Source of the DNA: Unio delphinus
Lineage: Eukaryota; Mollusca; Bivalvia; Unionida; Unionidae
Reading direction: 5' to 3'
NCBI GenBank assembly: GCA_029339505.1
Contig: JAQISU010000058.1
Location: forward strand, 2,482,001-2,546,000
DNA length: 64,000 bases
Below the pieces are notes generated by a model. It did no database searches and had not been told where the DNA came from. It saw only the letters and a program-made list of their open reading frames with translations. How positions within the stretch are numbered: the first letter of the stretch is position 1; each line of letters opens with the position of its first letter. Of this stretch, positions 12,178-24,960 are shown one piece after another. A program made the translations under genes and the position numbers.

Positions 12178-13888
12178 ACTGATACATCCTAAAACAAGAT
12201 TCCTTCAAAAGATTAGTAACATTTATTTCATGCAACAATTATTTATGTCATATAAGTACTGTCTCTTTTAGACTTACTGACATTTCCATTGATATAAATT
12301 TTGTTGAATATGAAAGTAATGCCTCCATTAGACGTAAATGATTTTTTCATTGATTGAAATTTCGTTGAATATTGTTCTTTTCATTGTACAAAGAATGTTG
12401 TTTGGAAAGAAACTGTAACAAAAATATATGACCTCTTATTCAAAGTCAATATTTCATAATGTTGATTATCATTTCCAGGTCCAATCTTCTGTTTTTGAGG
12501 ATTAATGAAGCGATATATCAAAGTTTCATTTACCAACTTTGATTGCAATTTTCTGTAACTTCAATAATTAAAGATCGATTTTCTTGTATTTTCTGGTTTA
12601 GAATGTGTGATTTATGCCTGACCTCACACTATAAAAACAGGTTCAATAGTTTGTCAGGGTATGAGTTACTGACGGAGTTGTGTACCTGTTCAGTGCCAAG
12701 TATAATTTTGCCTCTTCCAGTAAATATTTGACCTTAATCCCATAGCCTGTTTGCCCATCTCACAAAATTTTGGGCTGCAAGTATGAAATGTGCTCTGTGG
12801 TAAGTAAAAGAGGGTAATTACTTGATCTCACTGCACAAATGACGTGTTCAGTTGCAATTTTAATAGGTTTCACAAATTGTATGATCAAAGTGTTACAGAG
12901 CCCAAGTTCAGTCTCCACATAAGAACTTGCATATGACATTGAGGTGAAGGAAATGGGGTCGGTTGATATATATGATGACTAGACCATGACAACTGACTAG
13001 ATGACAGTTTTATCAACCAATTGTTTATTTAATGTACGTCATATTTTGATACGAATAAATACAAAATGAGCAATTCTTTTAATTATACTTCAACCACCAA
13101 AAAAATAAACTTTTGCATCTCGTTTGTGCCAAAGTCAACCGACAACAAAGCACCGTATTTTGTTGTGTATAACGCGCACTTTTTTTAACCTAATTTTCTT
13201 ATCTTAAGTCGGGGGTGCGTGTTGTATACAAGAACTAAAAAAAAAAAAGATTTTTTCCAGGTCGATCTGAAGATAAAGGCACTCACTACTTGTGAAATAT
13301 TAAATCCATTGTACATTGCATTGTAACTAAAATGTTTACCGGTACTAGTCGTATTAAAGAAATAAATAATGCTTACAAATAGTCTTGTTCTTTGATTGCT
13401 TATGTTAATAAACTGGTTTCATTTCACATCACTGTGTCAAGTTTTGTTCTGTGCCACGGCCGGAAATACATCTACATAACGACTGGCAATTTGTTCAAAA
13501 GCTGTGCGAAGTGCCGCATTGGAGCGGAACAAATACCATTGTGTGGATTACCATACTTGCTCCGTAAATGTTCAGTACCGTATTCCATAACTGTTGATGT
13601 AATCAAATTTTTCTTCATTTATTATTGGTTGAATTGAAATATAATATGTGTAGAATTCAACTAGTGTTAATGTTCTCATCAGAGCATCTGTTGGGGACAT
13701 ATTTTTTGCGACTACGGGTTCTCTCTTACGGGAACACTAATACGTTGTGGAACAAAACAATCAATGTATGAAGTCGGAAAACATTTTTTTCCTCTTTGGA
13801 AAATAAGCTTGTTACTTAGTTTTATTTCTCATCTTAAATCATAGTATTTGAGATATCTTTGCGATTATACAGTGATCAATGGCTTCAA

Positions 13889-14095
13889 TGCTTCATTGAC
13901 TCGGTGTGGTCTTTTCACGGTAATCGGCGCCAGGTAAGCTTTGATGCGCTCAACATAGTTACTATGCTTTGTCTCGGTGAGCAGTATTTTAATTGATTCA
14001 GCTCGGTGTTTTTAATGGTGATCAGTGCTTCATTGACACGGCGTGGTCTTTTCAAGGTACTTGGTACCGACTAAAGCTTTGATGTGCTAAACTTT
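13889..14095. repeat. 137-bp-spaced direct duplication inside the pogo element
   Basis: Two copies of a roughly 65-base segment starting TGCTTCATTGAC, each running into TGGTCTTTTCA and AAGCTTTGATG. Confidence 0.75.
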
Positions 14096-14301
14096 TTCTT
14101 TGTTTTATTTCTCATTTTAAATAACAGTATTTGATGCGGTACTTCTTTGTTACAATACATAATTACAATGCATTGTCTTGGTAAATTCTAGCTTGAACAT
14201 ATGTTTATATTTTAGAGGTGTCATGATAATCCAAATAAGTATAAATACTGGACCTAAACTTTCACATATCATATTGTATTCGATCTTGAATCTAAACGAA
14301 C

Positions 14302-15648
14302 ATGGGTCGTATAAGAAATTCGTATACTTCGAAAGACAAGCTAATCATCATTGCCTATGCAGAAGCACATGGTAACAGAGCCGCTGGGAGGGAGTTTAAT
14401 GTTGGAGAGTCTTCTATTAGGGAGTGGAGAAGAATGAAAGAAAGACTGAAGAAAATGCCATGAACAAAACAGGCAGAGAGAGGGACAAGTGCAAAGTATC
14501 CTGAAGTGGAGAGTGGAGTCCTTGAATGGGTCATGGATAGAAGAAAACAGGGAATTGCAATATCTACGACAGAGATTCGCTTTCAGGCAATATTGATTGC
14601 CAAACAGAAAAAAATAGACGACTTTAAGGGGTCTGTGAGCTGGGCTTATGCATTTTTACGACGGAACGATTTGTCAATTCGGTGACGCACACATATAGCC
14701 CAGAAGCTGCCAGAAGATCATGAAGACAAACTGCTTGAATTCCAGAGATTCATAATTAAACAGCGCAGGAGACTTAAGTTTGAGTTGAGCCAGATAGGAA
14801 ATGCTGATCAGACGCCCATGACGTTTGATCTTCCATCCAGCACCACTGTCCATATGAAAGGGGCCAACACTGTCAGCATAACCACAACTGGCAACGAGAA
14901 AAATCGTTTTACGGTGATGCTTGCCTGTACCATGGATGGCGGAAAGCTCCCTCCATATGTTTTTTTCAAAAGGAAGACACTTCCAAAGGGTGCAGTGTGG
15001 CCAAAGGGGATTATCGTCAGGTGTCAGGAAAAAGGATGGATGGATGAAACGTTAATGAATGACTGGATAAAACATGTATGGGGAAAACGGCCAGGCGGTT
15101 ACACCAAGAAATGTTTATTAGTTCTGGATGCCTTCCGATGCCACAAGTCAGATCATGTCAAGGACCTGCTAAAGACGGACTACCAAACCACTTTGGGCAT
15201 AATTCCTGGTGGTATGACATCAATGCTCCAGCCCTTAGATGTCAGCATCAACAAGCCGATGAAAACGATGCTCAGAAGGAAATGGAATGAGTGGTATGCT
15301 GGTGACCAACACACATTTACACCGTGTGGAAAGATGAGGAAACCCGAGCTGACTGACGTCTGCCAGTGGATAGTGGATGCATGGGCAGAGCTAGATCCAA
15401 GTATCATCATCCATGCCTTCAAAAAGTGCTGCATCTCAAATAAAATGGATGGCACAGAGGATGACATCTTGTGGGAGGAGAATGACAAGCATGAAGACCA
15501 CTCAGAGAGCGAGGACAAAGATGATGATGAAAGTTATTATGCAGCAACACCAGGAATGATGATAGACGAGGACATACAGCGACTTTTCGAAAGTGATGAC
15601 GACGAAGAGGAATTTGAGGGATTTGATGCAATAGATTGCGTCAACTAG
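14302..15648 (+). pseudogene. pogo/Tigger-type DDE transposase with two in-frame stops
   Basis: Starting at the ATG at 14,302 the frame encodes an N-terminal helix-turn-helix (KDKLIIIAYAEAHGNRAAGR, SIREWRR), a CENP-B-like DNA-binding stretch, and a DDE catalytic domain. The acidic residues sit in NADQTPM, LLVLDAFRCH and LQPLDVSINKP. An acidic tail ends at TAA before 15,649. Two TGA codons interrupt it, at 14,461-14,463 and 14,683-14,685, both in the DNA-binding half; the catalytic half is uninterrupted from 14,686. No methionine start for that half is obvious. The gene is therefore inactive as an autonomous transposase unless the stops are sequence errors. Confidence 0.85.
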
Positions 15649-15862
15649 ACGAACCTTTAAAGGGCCCTTTTAAGGGCCAACAATAAAATGACCAACTGTT
15701 GTTGCACTATGAAAACGGAGTGAAATACCGGTAGTCACAATTTTAAAATGCATTATATCACATGCGCGTTATATGGCAGAACTACGTTTTTTCCACTTAT
15801 TTTGGGTCGAAAATCGGGGTGCGCGTTATACATCGGTGCGCGTTATACACACCAAAATACGG

Positions 15863-18229
15863 CAGTTTAGGTTTCAGAGGTCTCGGAAACACTTAATTAA
15901 ATGTATCTGGATGCAAATATTTGGTCTGGGACGCATAAAATCACCCGTGGAGGAGTCCTCAGTACATATGCAAATAGCTGGGCGGCAAATTTGAAGATTT
16001 GCCAGCCCTGCTTCAACAATCTACTAAGTGAGAATATGTTGATTACTTTATCATTTTAGCTGTGCTGATATTTACAATTATGACAGAATTCAGTGGTTAA
16101 AATAGCCCCCAGATGTGTCTGCTGTATTTATTAGAGTACATCAAAAGAATATGACACAATAGCTGGGCGGCATGTTCAAAGACTTCGACTAGCAGCATGA
16201 GTGGGAAAAATGTTCTGAAATTTACAACGACTGAATTCAGAGACAGAAAGATCCTGAGATGTACATGTAGTTATTATAATATAATACGAGTGTACCAGAA
16301 CTTTAGATTTCATTACTGTGTTTATTTCTGATAGTAGCCAAATAAATAGTGCATGCGACCTCAAAATCAAGACATATCAAGAGTTGGGCAAAACGTTTGC
16401 AAATCTGGCATTTGGGGTTAAATGGCAAACTGAAAAAGATTTTAATGAGATTCAGAAGAGTGCTGAAGTTTCTAGAACTGACAAGTTTGTATGGGATAGT
16501 AGCCAAGTGTAAGAAAGTGTGATGCCTGGCATAGTGTTTGGAATAGGACCATTCATTGGATTGACGAAAATCAGTCTCACCCTGAAGGACTAACAAGATT
16601 TACACTACTGTTAGGCTATTCTGTGCATATAAAGTCACCAATTTTGGCACAAAACCAATACCGAATTCAATTGATGAAAATAAAATTCTGCAATGCTTAC
16701 CAATTGAAAAGCTGCAATTATCACCAGAATATTATATTCAAAATAATAAAAAGTTTTGACAAACTAACGATATGGCGGCCTTTTCTGTGCATAGCTTTTT
16801 CAAAAGAAGTAATGTTTATGCATCAGGCTATGGAAACAAAATACATTACTTTGGACTTTTTCTGGCATTTCAGCCAAAAATTGAATTTTCAACTAAAACA
16901 ACATGTGATCCATTGTTTACAGAAATGACATATCCTTGTCAGAATTACCAGACACACCGACACAGTTATACATGTCAGTGTTATAAGGAATGTGAAAATT
17001 AAATGCAATGGCAACCATCAGTTCTTCTAATCCGCAATGTCTGGGATGGGACTGCAACTTTTGCTTGTTGGACTCCCATTTTTACCAAAATGGGAGTCCT
17101 GGACTCCTAGTTTTAAAATCCTAGTGAGACCTCTGGGTTTGTACATATTTAAACAATCTTCCTGTATTCAGGTACCTCAGTAACTGATCATTAGGATTGA
17201 TGGGTACCCAGTAGATGTTTATGAAACTCAGGCAAGTGTAATGATTGAGATCCAAAAATTGAAAAAACATAATGGAAACCTTGGACTGTGGGGATTGTGT
17301 GATAGCACCTGTTCTATCCATGTACGTATCTTCAGCTGAAAAATTCCAGCCAAGCTGCCTTTAGTAGAGACAAAAATCTTTGGAATATTCAGATGTTCCA
17401 CCCTCACAATTTTGGCATGAATTTCATGAATCAATAGCAATTCTCAAATTAATGTTGCGTGCATAAAATCATGAATTCACCATTTTTAATCTTTCTTAAT
17501 TAAGCTATACTACAGATAAAATGTTTTCAACTTCAAGGAAAGAGAAATGTATTCCACAAAAAGTGAAGTACAGATTGGAATGCACCAAAAGTTGGTCTTT
17601 TATTCCACCATCAAATATCAAGGTACAGTATGCTTTTTTGCACACAATATTCAATGAAATTTATAATTGGTAATGTGCACAGTGGCCCGTATCGTTGCTT
17701 ACAATTTATCTGTCATATATGTACTGTATAATAATATTATTAAATGATATGAGTGGTGTGGTAGAGACAATGTGAAAAAGCATACTGCTATCAAAAGTGC
17801 ACATAGATATTGGAAAAATTAGGAGCATATAGATTTCAGCTGTGGAATACCTGAAGCTACCTACTCATGTCCTGCAAGCTACCAATTATTTATGAGTTTT
17901 CTTGTTGAATATAATCTGCATTTCTCAGTTTGGGAGCAGCAACAATAACAGTGAAAGACTATTTTCAATCAGGAGGCAGTACTCACCATCAGTGATTGGA
18001 GCTAGTCTCATGGTATAATGTTTCACTAATTTTGTTCAAAATGCATTATATTTTATCTTTCTTTACACTAATTGTGAGTCTGGTGGGTTGGCAGCTGTGA
18101 ATACTACCTGGTATAGCTTGCAAAGGTGAATTACATTTTCAAATTCCTAATTAAAACACATGTCAGGATCAAGGGGACAAGAACATAATTTATCTGCAAG
18201 AGATTTCTGGCTTTAATTTCTATACTTAC
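15863..18229. other. intron-like DNA, no gene recognised
   Basis: Contains a perfect 12-bp inverted repeat at 17,070-17,099 (GGACTCCCATTT with its complement) and short repeats of AGCTGGGCGGC at about 15,977 and 16,162. Open frames here are short and unsupported. Confidence 0.5.
17070..17099. repeat. small perfect hairpin
   Basis: GGACTCCCATTT and AAATGGGAGTCC separated by six bases. Confidence 0.7.
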
Positions 18230-19223
18230 TTAAATCTGGCAGAAGAACCTGTTAAATGGTCTGAAACTTCTTGATTGGATATAGTCCCTATAGATGCTAT
18301 CAGCTTCACAAGGACTGATAAATCAGGATTGGGAGGAAGTCCATCCACCTGGATAACAAATTTTCCGTTTACCTTCCACTTGTGACAATCACTTGAATTT
18401 GATTCAAGACTTATTTTGTTTCCAAATTTCTTCCTTTCTAATGACCCCATGTCAGTGGTTGATTTATCATTGTTCTCTCCCTTAATGTTACTTGTATTCA
18501 CATTACCATCTGACTGTTTGTAATTAGTCCTTAGACAGTGATCAATATGTTGACGCAAAATTTCAGACTTCTCACCATCTGAGGAAGACTGATTTTTAAT
18601 GCCCACAGTAATGTGTTGATAATTTTTATTTGCAGTGATATTATCCTCTGAATCACTGTCATTTCTTGGAAGATCTAAATGTGTATACAACTCATCTGTA
18701 TTATCACCAAATGACTGAGAGACATTGGAACTTAATTTATCATCACTTTGCATGTGGGACAGTTCATTTCGTACTACCAGTAGTATAGATTCTGGTACAG
18801 TTCTGGAACTAACATGTGAACCTTTGCTTGAGGCAAGTGAATTTGTGAGATACCCGTTCATTAAACCTTCATCATAACTTATTTTGTCTCCAGATACATG
18901 TGTAGTTTCTTTGTGCAATGTGTCCGATTCCTTTGGTAATTGAAAAGCTGAATTATTAGGACTGGTTGCACACACATCCTCATACCAAGCTATTGTGGAC
19001 TGACTAAGACTTTTCAAAGAGTCTTTAACTCTTGCTGGAACTTGTGGGGTTCTGCTAGGTACTTTCATGTTTTTAGTAGAGTCTGGTTTACATGAAACTG
19101 AATCTGAAAACACTGTGACTGCATTATTGACTTTGTGAGTATCCAGAATACTTTGATTGGAGCTGTTCATCAATTTTCCTCTTGACAGAACTGCTGACTC
19201 ATTGCCTTTAACTGCTGCAGAAC
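18230..19223 (-). CDS. large 994-bp exon of the minus-strand host gene
   Basis: On the minus strand TTCTCTTTGAACAG is the acceptor and GTAAGTATA a near-perfect donor. Between them about 331 codons are open, serine- and asparagine-rich for most of the length (low-complexity, likely disordered), with a better conserved-looking end WKVNGKFVIQVDGLPPNPDL followed by a short hydrophobic helix-like stretch. The reading continues upstream of the first methionine to the acceptor, so translation enters from an earlier exon. It begins with two bases completing the single G left by the exon at 26,951-27,047 and ends with two bases completed by the exon at 5,250. I do not recognise the protein. Confidence 0.75.
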
Positions 19224-19374
19224 CTGTTCAAAGAGAAGGGACATCAGTAATAAGATGAAATGCTAAATATCACCTGATTGTTTCTTCTTTAAAAACAAAA
19301 AGATCTTAAAATGAAATTCTTGAAAACTTTCAGCCACAGTTATTTTGTTTGTTTGTTTGTTTGATTAGGATTTC

Positions 19375-19770
19375 AAAGGTAGCTTTAACAATTTTTTAGT
19401 CATATTGCTACGATGTCTGCAGCGAGGCAGTTTACAGTGATGTCTAGCACTGGGGCAACGTGCCACAGAAATGTAGCATGATGTCCACCCAGTCACATTA
19501 TCCTAAGTCCAGGCAGACCAGTCCTAACACTAATTTCTTAATGCTGAGCACCAAGAGAGGCAGCTGTTAGTACATTTTTGTAAGTCTTTGGTATGACTCG
19601 GCTGGAGATCGAACCCACGACCTCCCGCTTCCATGGCAGACGCTCTTCAATCCTTGTGAACATCTGTGATATGGTGCCCCAGTGCTAGACATCACTATAA
19701 AGTGTCACAATGCAGACATTGTAGTGATATGACTGAAGAATTAAGGTATATTAAAATTCCAAATTACACA
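19375..19770. mobile_element. SINE family 1: minus copy abutting a truncated plus copy
   Basis: From 19,375 to about 19,650 the sequence is the complement of the SINE body and head seen at 6,266. From about 19,655 to 19,770 the 3' half of the same SINE appears in plus orientation. The plus fragment is the left edge of the segment duplicated at 28.3 kb. Confidence 0.7.
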
Positions 19771-19774
19771 CACA

Positions 19775-20108
19775 CACACATTCTTTCAAAGCATACATAT
19801 CCAAGCTGTAATTGCCACTCACTGCCTTAAATAGATATGTTCTGAGATAAGTAAAGATTAAGAGAAATGAGAAAAATACTGAAGGTATTGAAGCACTAGT
19901 ATTACCAAAAATGTATAATTAAAACAAGAAATGATACTTGTTTATGAAAATTAGAATTTAGTACCTGTACAAATAAATTCTTTATTCACATTAAACTGTT
20001 GTCTAAAATTCAATCCTTGTGAAACATCTCCCATGCATACTTAATTCCAATGAACAACATTACCATAAAATGCTAGAACTATTGCATAAAACACAATTAC
20101 TAATGAAA

Positions 20109-20110
<2 letters not shown>
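19775..20110. repeat. segmental duplicate of 28,320-28,665
   Basis: About 335 bases starting TTTCAAAGCATACATATCCA are nearly identical to the segment at 28.3 kb, in the same orientation and with the same SINE tail to the left. Differences are a few small indels and substitutions. Confidence 0.85.

Positions 20111-20171
<61 letters not shown>
20111..20171. repeat. (TA)n microsatellite at the edge of the duplicate
   Basis: About 30 TA units. The sister copy at 28.66 kb has only a few. Confidence 0.95.
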
Positions 20172-20174
<3 letters not shown>

Positions 20175-20833
20175 CAGCATTTTTTGTGTTTTCTGGTTTC
20201 GTGGTGATTGTTTTTGTTTTTTGTACTCTTATCGTTATAGGTGTTGTAAAGCTTCTAAAGACTAGGCACTTTAAAGTCCTCATTATTATTAGTACTATTA
20301 GTATTATTATTAATAACCCAATACTGAAATGAGGGAACAATACTCATCAAGATGCATCCCCTTAGAAATTTCATTTTCACTTAAGATAGTAAGAACACCA
20401 AATAAAAAGAAATGTGATCTTGAGATAGATACAAGAACAAAAGGTTAGTAAAATGTATTTCAAATTATCTAGTTTAATGATTTAAAAACAAGCAGTAAAA
20501 ACAAAAATTCTCCCAAAGTCAATGAAGAAGAGATGCATATAGCTCTAGTTTGATAATCATGGTATGAACAATGCAAGTATCAATTTCACTCGATTCAGTG
20601 AAGCATGAAATATTAGTCAAAGTGACCTATTTCTGTGATTGTGAGGGTACTGCTCAAGATGTACTCCCTTCCAATATGTTTCCTCCCTCTAGGTGTAACA
20701 ATTTTTTTAAAAAAAACACTCTTTGGTCATGAGTTAAATGCCGAAAAAGTAATGTAAACCAATCAGTGAAATATAGGTCACCATGACCCTTTTTGCTATA
20801 ATGGTGTGGTACTAATAGAGATACAAAATATTT

Positions 20834-23800
20834 TTGTACATTATGTTTCTCTGAGAAGGCTTACTCAATCACGTCACAACTTTCACTGGAAGGAAGATGC
20901 ATATGTCTCTGTCTCTGTGTGCTGCAATTAGTAGCTGAGCACAAGCATGGCATGAAGATTGTTCAGGTCAACAGAAAGAGAATACAGCTCATATACCCTG
21001 CATGCAGAAGCTAAAAAGCAATCAGGAAACTTGTATAAGAGTAATTTTAGTAAATGGTGGGCAAGAGGCTCAATTATATTTGAACTGAGCCATCTTAAAA
21101 CACAGATCCATTTTGAAAACAGATTTAGAGATTTTGGTTCATGGAGAACAAAATTGGCTAAATGATCCAATTACTCTTTATTTTGCCCATTATCATATCT
21201 ACAATGATGATGGAATGTGTTCTATATCACAGAGTGATAACCTTTGATAGTAATTTGGACAAACCATTCCTCCCCAAAACAGCCAGAGAAAAAAGTCAGC
21301 CAGGACTATGGCACTCAAAGGGATGATGTTATCAGTATGGCCCCTATCCCTGAAGAAACTTTCCATTTTCCCTCACAAGACTTCATTATGGAGGGGATTC
21401 TTCTCCTCAAGAATTCACAATCAAAAGTTAACATTGTATGTCTTGAAAGCCTGTCCTGATAAGAGTTAAGTGTGCAGAAGATGACAGTTTGGGCAGGGAA
21501 GAAATACCAGTGACTATGGTTGCTTGAGAAGATTCAGGCAGCCAGAATATTCCTGGGCAGAAATGTTACTAGATCAAGTAGATCAGTTATGCAAGACTTG
21601 ACTCACCTGAGAGGACCTTCTTGCATTTCTGACTTTGTAAAGTCTGGATTATTTTGGAATCAGGATAATTGGGATAGTAGGCAAATGACCATAACCACTC
21701 CCAACTGATTGACAGCGCATCCATAGCCCATGCTTCAGTGTCTAGGACTAAAGAGACGAAACTGGGTAACTTGTGCTTACACCTTGTGAAAAAAAGGTCA
21801 ATCATCAGATGGCCACAAAGTGTGCAGATCTGAGTGAAGACCAATGATGGAGAGATCATTCCATGTGAAGCACTTGATCACTCCTGGATAGAGTGTTGGG
21901 CAAGACAATCTGCCAGGATTGTGTCTGGCTTGTATGTTGATATGTAGAAACTGCCATATCAGAACACAAGGATCAAATGGTTTGGTGCCCCTCTGTTTGA
22001 AGAGATAGGTCAAAATCAGAGAGTTGTTTGGCATAATGGGGACTGTTTTACTGAGTGTCAATATTTCCAGCAGTGAAAGGTATTAAAGACAGCCTTCATG
22101 TCTAGAAGGTTGATGTGCAGAGGCCAATCCCCACATGCCGCTGATGGTAGCGAAGTCCTGCATTGAGTGGGCACACCAACCATAATTACTTGTATCAGTA
22201 AATAACTTTATTTTCAATTGTGGCTTCTCCAGTGGGATCTCGTTTGGCAGATGCATCACTGATGCAGAAATGATATCTCAGAAATAAACAAGACTGCTTG
22301 ATCAAGGGGACTTGAAATGGGTGCCATTGTGCTAGCAACATCAGTTTTAATGGGTGCATAAAAAAGATGTAGTGGGATGAAGTCTGCTGGCATATTGAAT
22401 AATATGAGGAGTTGCACAAACTCTCTAGCTAAAATCCAAGTACTCGACAAACTCAATGATTCTGACTACATGAACATGGGTAAAGTTGTACTAGATTAAG
22501 ATGGTGATAAGCTCCATATCCAGAAGGAAATATAATTGCAATAGACAGAGGTTAGACTCTTCTAAGTTCGCTAGAAAACCTAGATGATCAAAAAGTCGAG
22601 AAGATCATTTCTGCCTTGGTGCAAAACGAAACTTATCAAATATTTCTGGAGGATGTGGTCCTGGTATGCTGCCATCATTGTAGATGATGTTGACCAGGAC
22701 ATTGTGACAATGTAATCCTTAAACATGGGGGAAAAAATCATAACCTTGGGAAAAAACTAAGGGCTGATGGTGAAGCCAAAGAGTAGGAGTTTGAATTGAT
22801 AAACCATGCTATTGTAAGAAAAATGAAGAAATCTCCATTATGCATGGCAGATAGGGACATCAAAATATGTCAGTCAGATCAAGAATAATGGCATATTCAT
22901 CCCTTTGGATGGAGAGTGGATTGAACGCATAGTCTCCATCTTGAATTTCAGTGGTACAATGAATTGATTGAGGAAACTGTCTTGCCTATTGATTTCCAAA
23001 ATAACACCAGCCTTGAATAAATCCATAGCAATTGCTGCATTGCACAATTTTCACTGCCTGCTTTTCAATGAGAGACCATATCTTCTAAAGTAGACAGGCA
23101 TCCTCCTCCTTGATCTGATGGTACATCTGTGAAGTGAGGAGATCAGGAAAGGGTAGGGGGTTGGGTTAGTGAGACCAGAAGCTCCTCTGAAATGATATGG
23201 ATTACCCAATTGTTTTATGAGGGAAATGGAAAATCCAGAAAGTTCAAATTCCAGGAGTCAGCTGCCTATAAGTAGGTGGCTTTAAGGTAGGGTCAATGTT
23301 TATGGTTAGAAGGTTTGAACATGGAGACATCTGGTTTCTTACCACTTCTGTACGATTGTCTCTATGGTGGTTAGACTGCTGATTAATGGCATTGGGTTTG
23401 GATTGATATTGGTATACAGCTGACTGAAAGGTCATTTGTCCCAAGGCCACTTAATAACTATTTGTACTGGTTAGGGCTGAGTGTTTCCAAATGCCTCTGA
23501 ACTTCTTCAATTCTTCTTCCATAAAGCAATTGTGATCCAAACAGTTTTGTAATTAAGCAAATGTATGAGGAGGTTTTAGCAAAGCTGACTACAGACATAT
23601 GTCACACTGCATATGGTCCTAGTTGTCAGAAGCTGTCAAGGCATTGGCTATGGTATGGTAAAGTGCTCAGTTAAAGACTCTATTAATCTGGCCTTCACCT
23701 CCCAAGTGAGGCTATGGTCAGATCTCTCTGCAAATTGGAAGGTTGTAAAGGAGACCAAATCTAACAATGAGTTCTATACCAATAAGATGAGACTGTTGTT

Positions 23801-24960
23801 GGTGCTTGGTTTTCTGAGAAAAAAGCCCTGGAATTTCCTGGGTCCCCAATTCTACCCAAAAGCCAATCATAGATCTCCTTTATTTTAGCTGATTGGGGAA
23901 GGAGAATTTAAACCAACCAATGCTTTAAATGTATAGTCTTGAGTAATAGAAGGGGGTGGAGGGTATTCTGAAGTTTCTAACATGAATTTCCGTAACTGTG
24001 GCCTTAAAGCTAAATTCAGCTTTGCCCATGTTTAGTTCTCAGCATGACTGATTTGAAGGCTCTTCATAACATGTACTGAGTCAAGCCCCAATCTGGGTAT
24101 GGCAACAGCCCTAGATAAGTTGAACCAAGTGGTAATAATGATGCAAGTCCATCCTCTTTGAAAATGTCACAAACCCTCAATCTGTGGATAATAAGTGAAC
24201 ATTCAGAAGTCTCTAACTGTTCATCCTGGCAGTATATAAGATGGTCAGGCTACAACTAGTAGCCGCTACAAAGGCCTGGATTGACAGATGGATAGATTTC
24301 TCAGAGAAATTCTTAGCATAGTAAAGGTACATCACTAACAGTGAGCCTAGAAGGATGTATGTCACTAAGATTCCTGTAAATTCTGTTTGGCTGGACTGTT
24401 TCAAATTCGGGATGAATGGCTGATGGCAAGTACTTAAAAACCCAAAGTCATTGCTCAGACATGGGGGAGGGGAAATTAAACCCATGGGGTACCTAAAATT
24501 CGGTTGACACCTCCACAATGAGTCAGAAACTGCAAGTGATGAACTAGTAATTTGGACTGTTTTCTCAAAATGTCCCTAAGCTGGATGGCATGTATTGGTA
24601 CAGTGTAATAATGTAGTCTTAAATAGATGAAATCCAGAAAGGTGGCAAAGTGACACAATATTGCCAGAAATTGTAAAAATAACAACATGATCAACCCCAA
24701 AATAAAGTTGGATGATAAAATCTGAACACTAAAATGGCTAAAAATGTATGATGTTATAAGTACAGCAGTGAAACTAAAACACTGGTGGTGGTAAGGGTAG
24801 GTAATTATTAAGGGTAGGTAATAGACGTGAATTATTGCCATTTTCTATGAGATAGACAGGAGAAGAAAAAAATCTTGTTTTTCAAGCAGGGCTGCATTCA
24901 TCATGTAGCAGGCAAACATTCCTAATATAATGTGATTGGTGAATGTATGTAAATGTGAAA
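20834..24960 (-). mobile_element. decayed DIRS-like retrotransposon (copy A)
   Basis: Minus-strand fragments follow the DIRS order: Gag-like region (24,518-24,213, with SIHLSIQAFVAATSC), a Gag/RT linker (23,450-23,244) homologous to copy C, a reverse transcriptase/RNase H end (21,859-21,587, TEAWAMDALSISWEW) and the start of a tyrosine recombinase. Ends resemble the inverted terminal repeats of copy C (TTATGTTTCTCTGAGAA at the left; AATATAATGTGATTGG at the right). Many stops and shifts; not functional. The GTGACCTATTT-type sequences just outside at 20.6 and 25.06 kb may be further repeat. Confidence 0.65.

Larger units (their letters stand above)
10210..13152. other. intron-like DNA with one SINE and one hairpin
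   Basis: Besides the SINE at 11,060-11,293 and the inverted repeat at 12,101-12,177 I find nothing I can support as a gene. Confidence 0.5.
13153..15862 (+). mobile_element. pogo/Tigger-like DNA transposon
   Basis: The ends are inverted repeats: CCGTATTTTGTTGTGTATAA at the left and the complement of CCGTATTTTGGTGTGTATAA at the right, followed on both sides by subterminal CGCGCAC / GTGCGCGTTATA repeats. A pogo-type transposase lies inside on the plus strand. The bases flanking the termini are CA on both sides instead of the usual TA. The 5' non-coding part contains a 137-bp direct duplication (13,889 and 14,026). The element is 2.7 kb, a normal size for the family. Confidence 0.8.

Noticed and set aside
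14785..15648. Independent 287-residue transposase starting at 14,785
   Set aside because: The start would be TTG in the middle of a longer transposase frame that begins at 14,302 and contains two stops.
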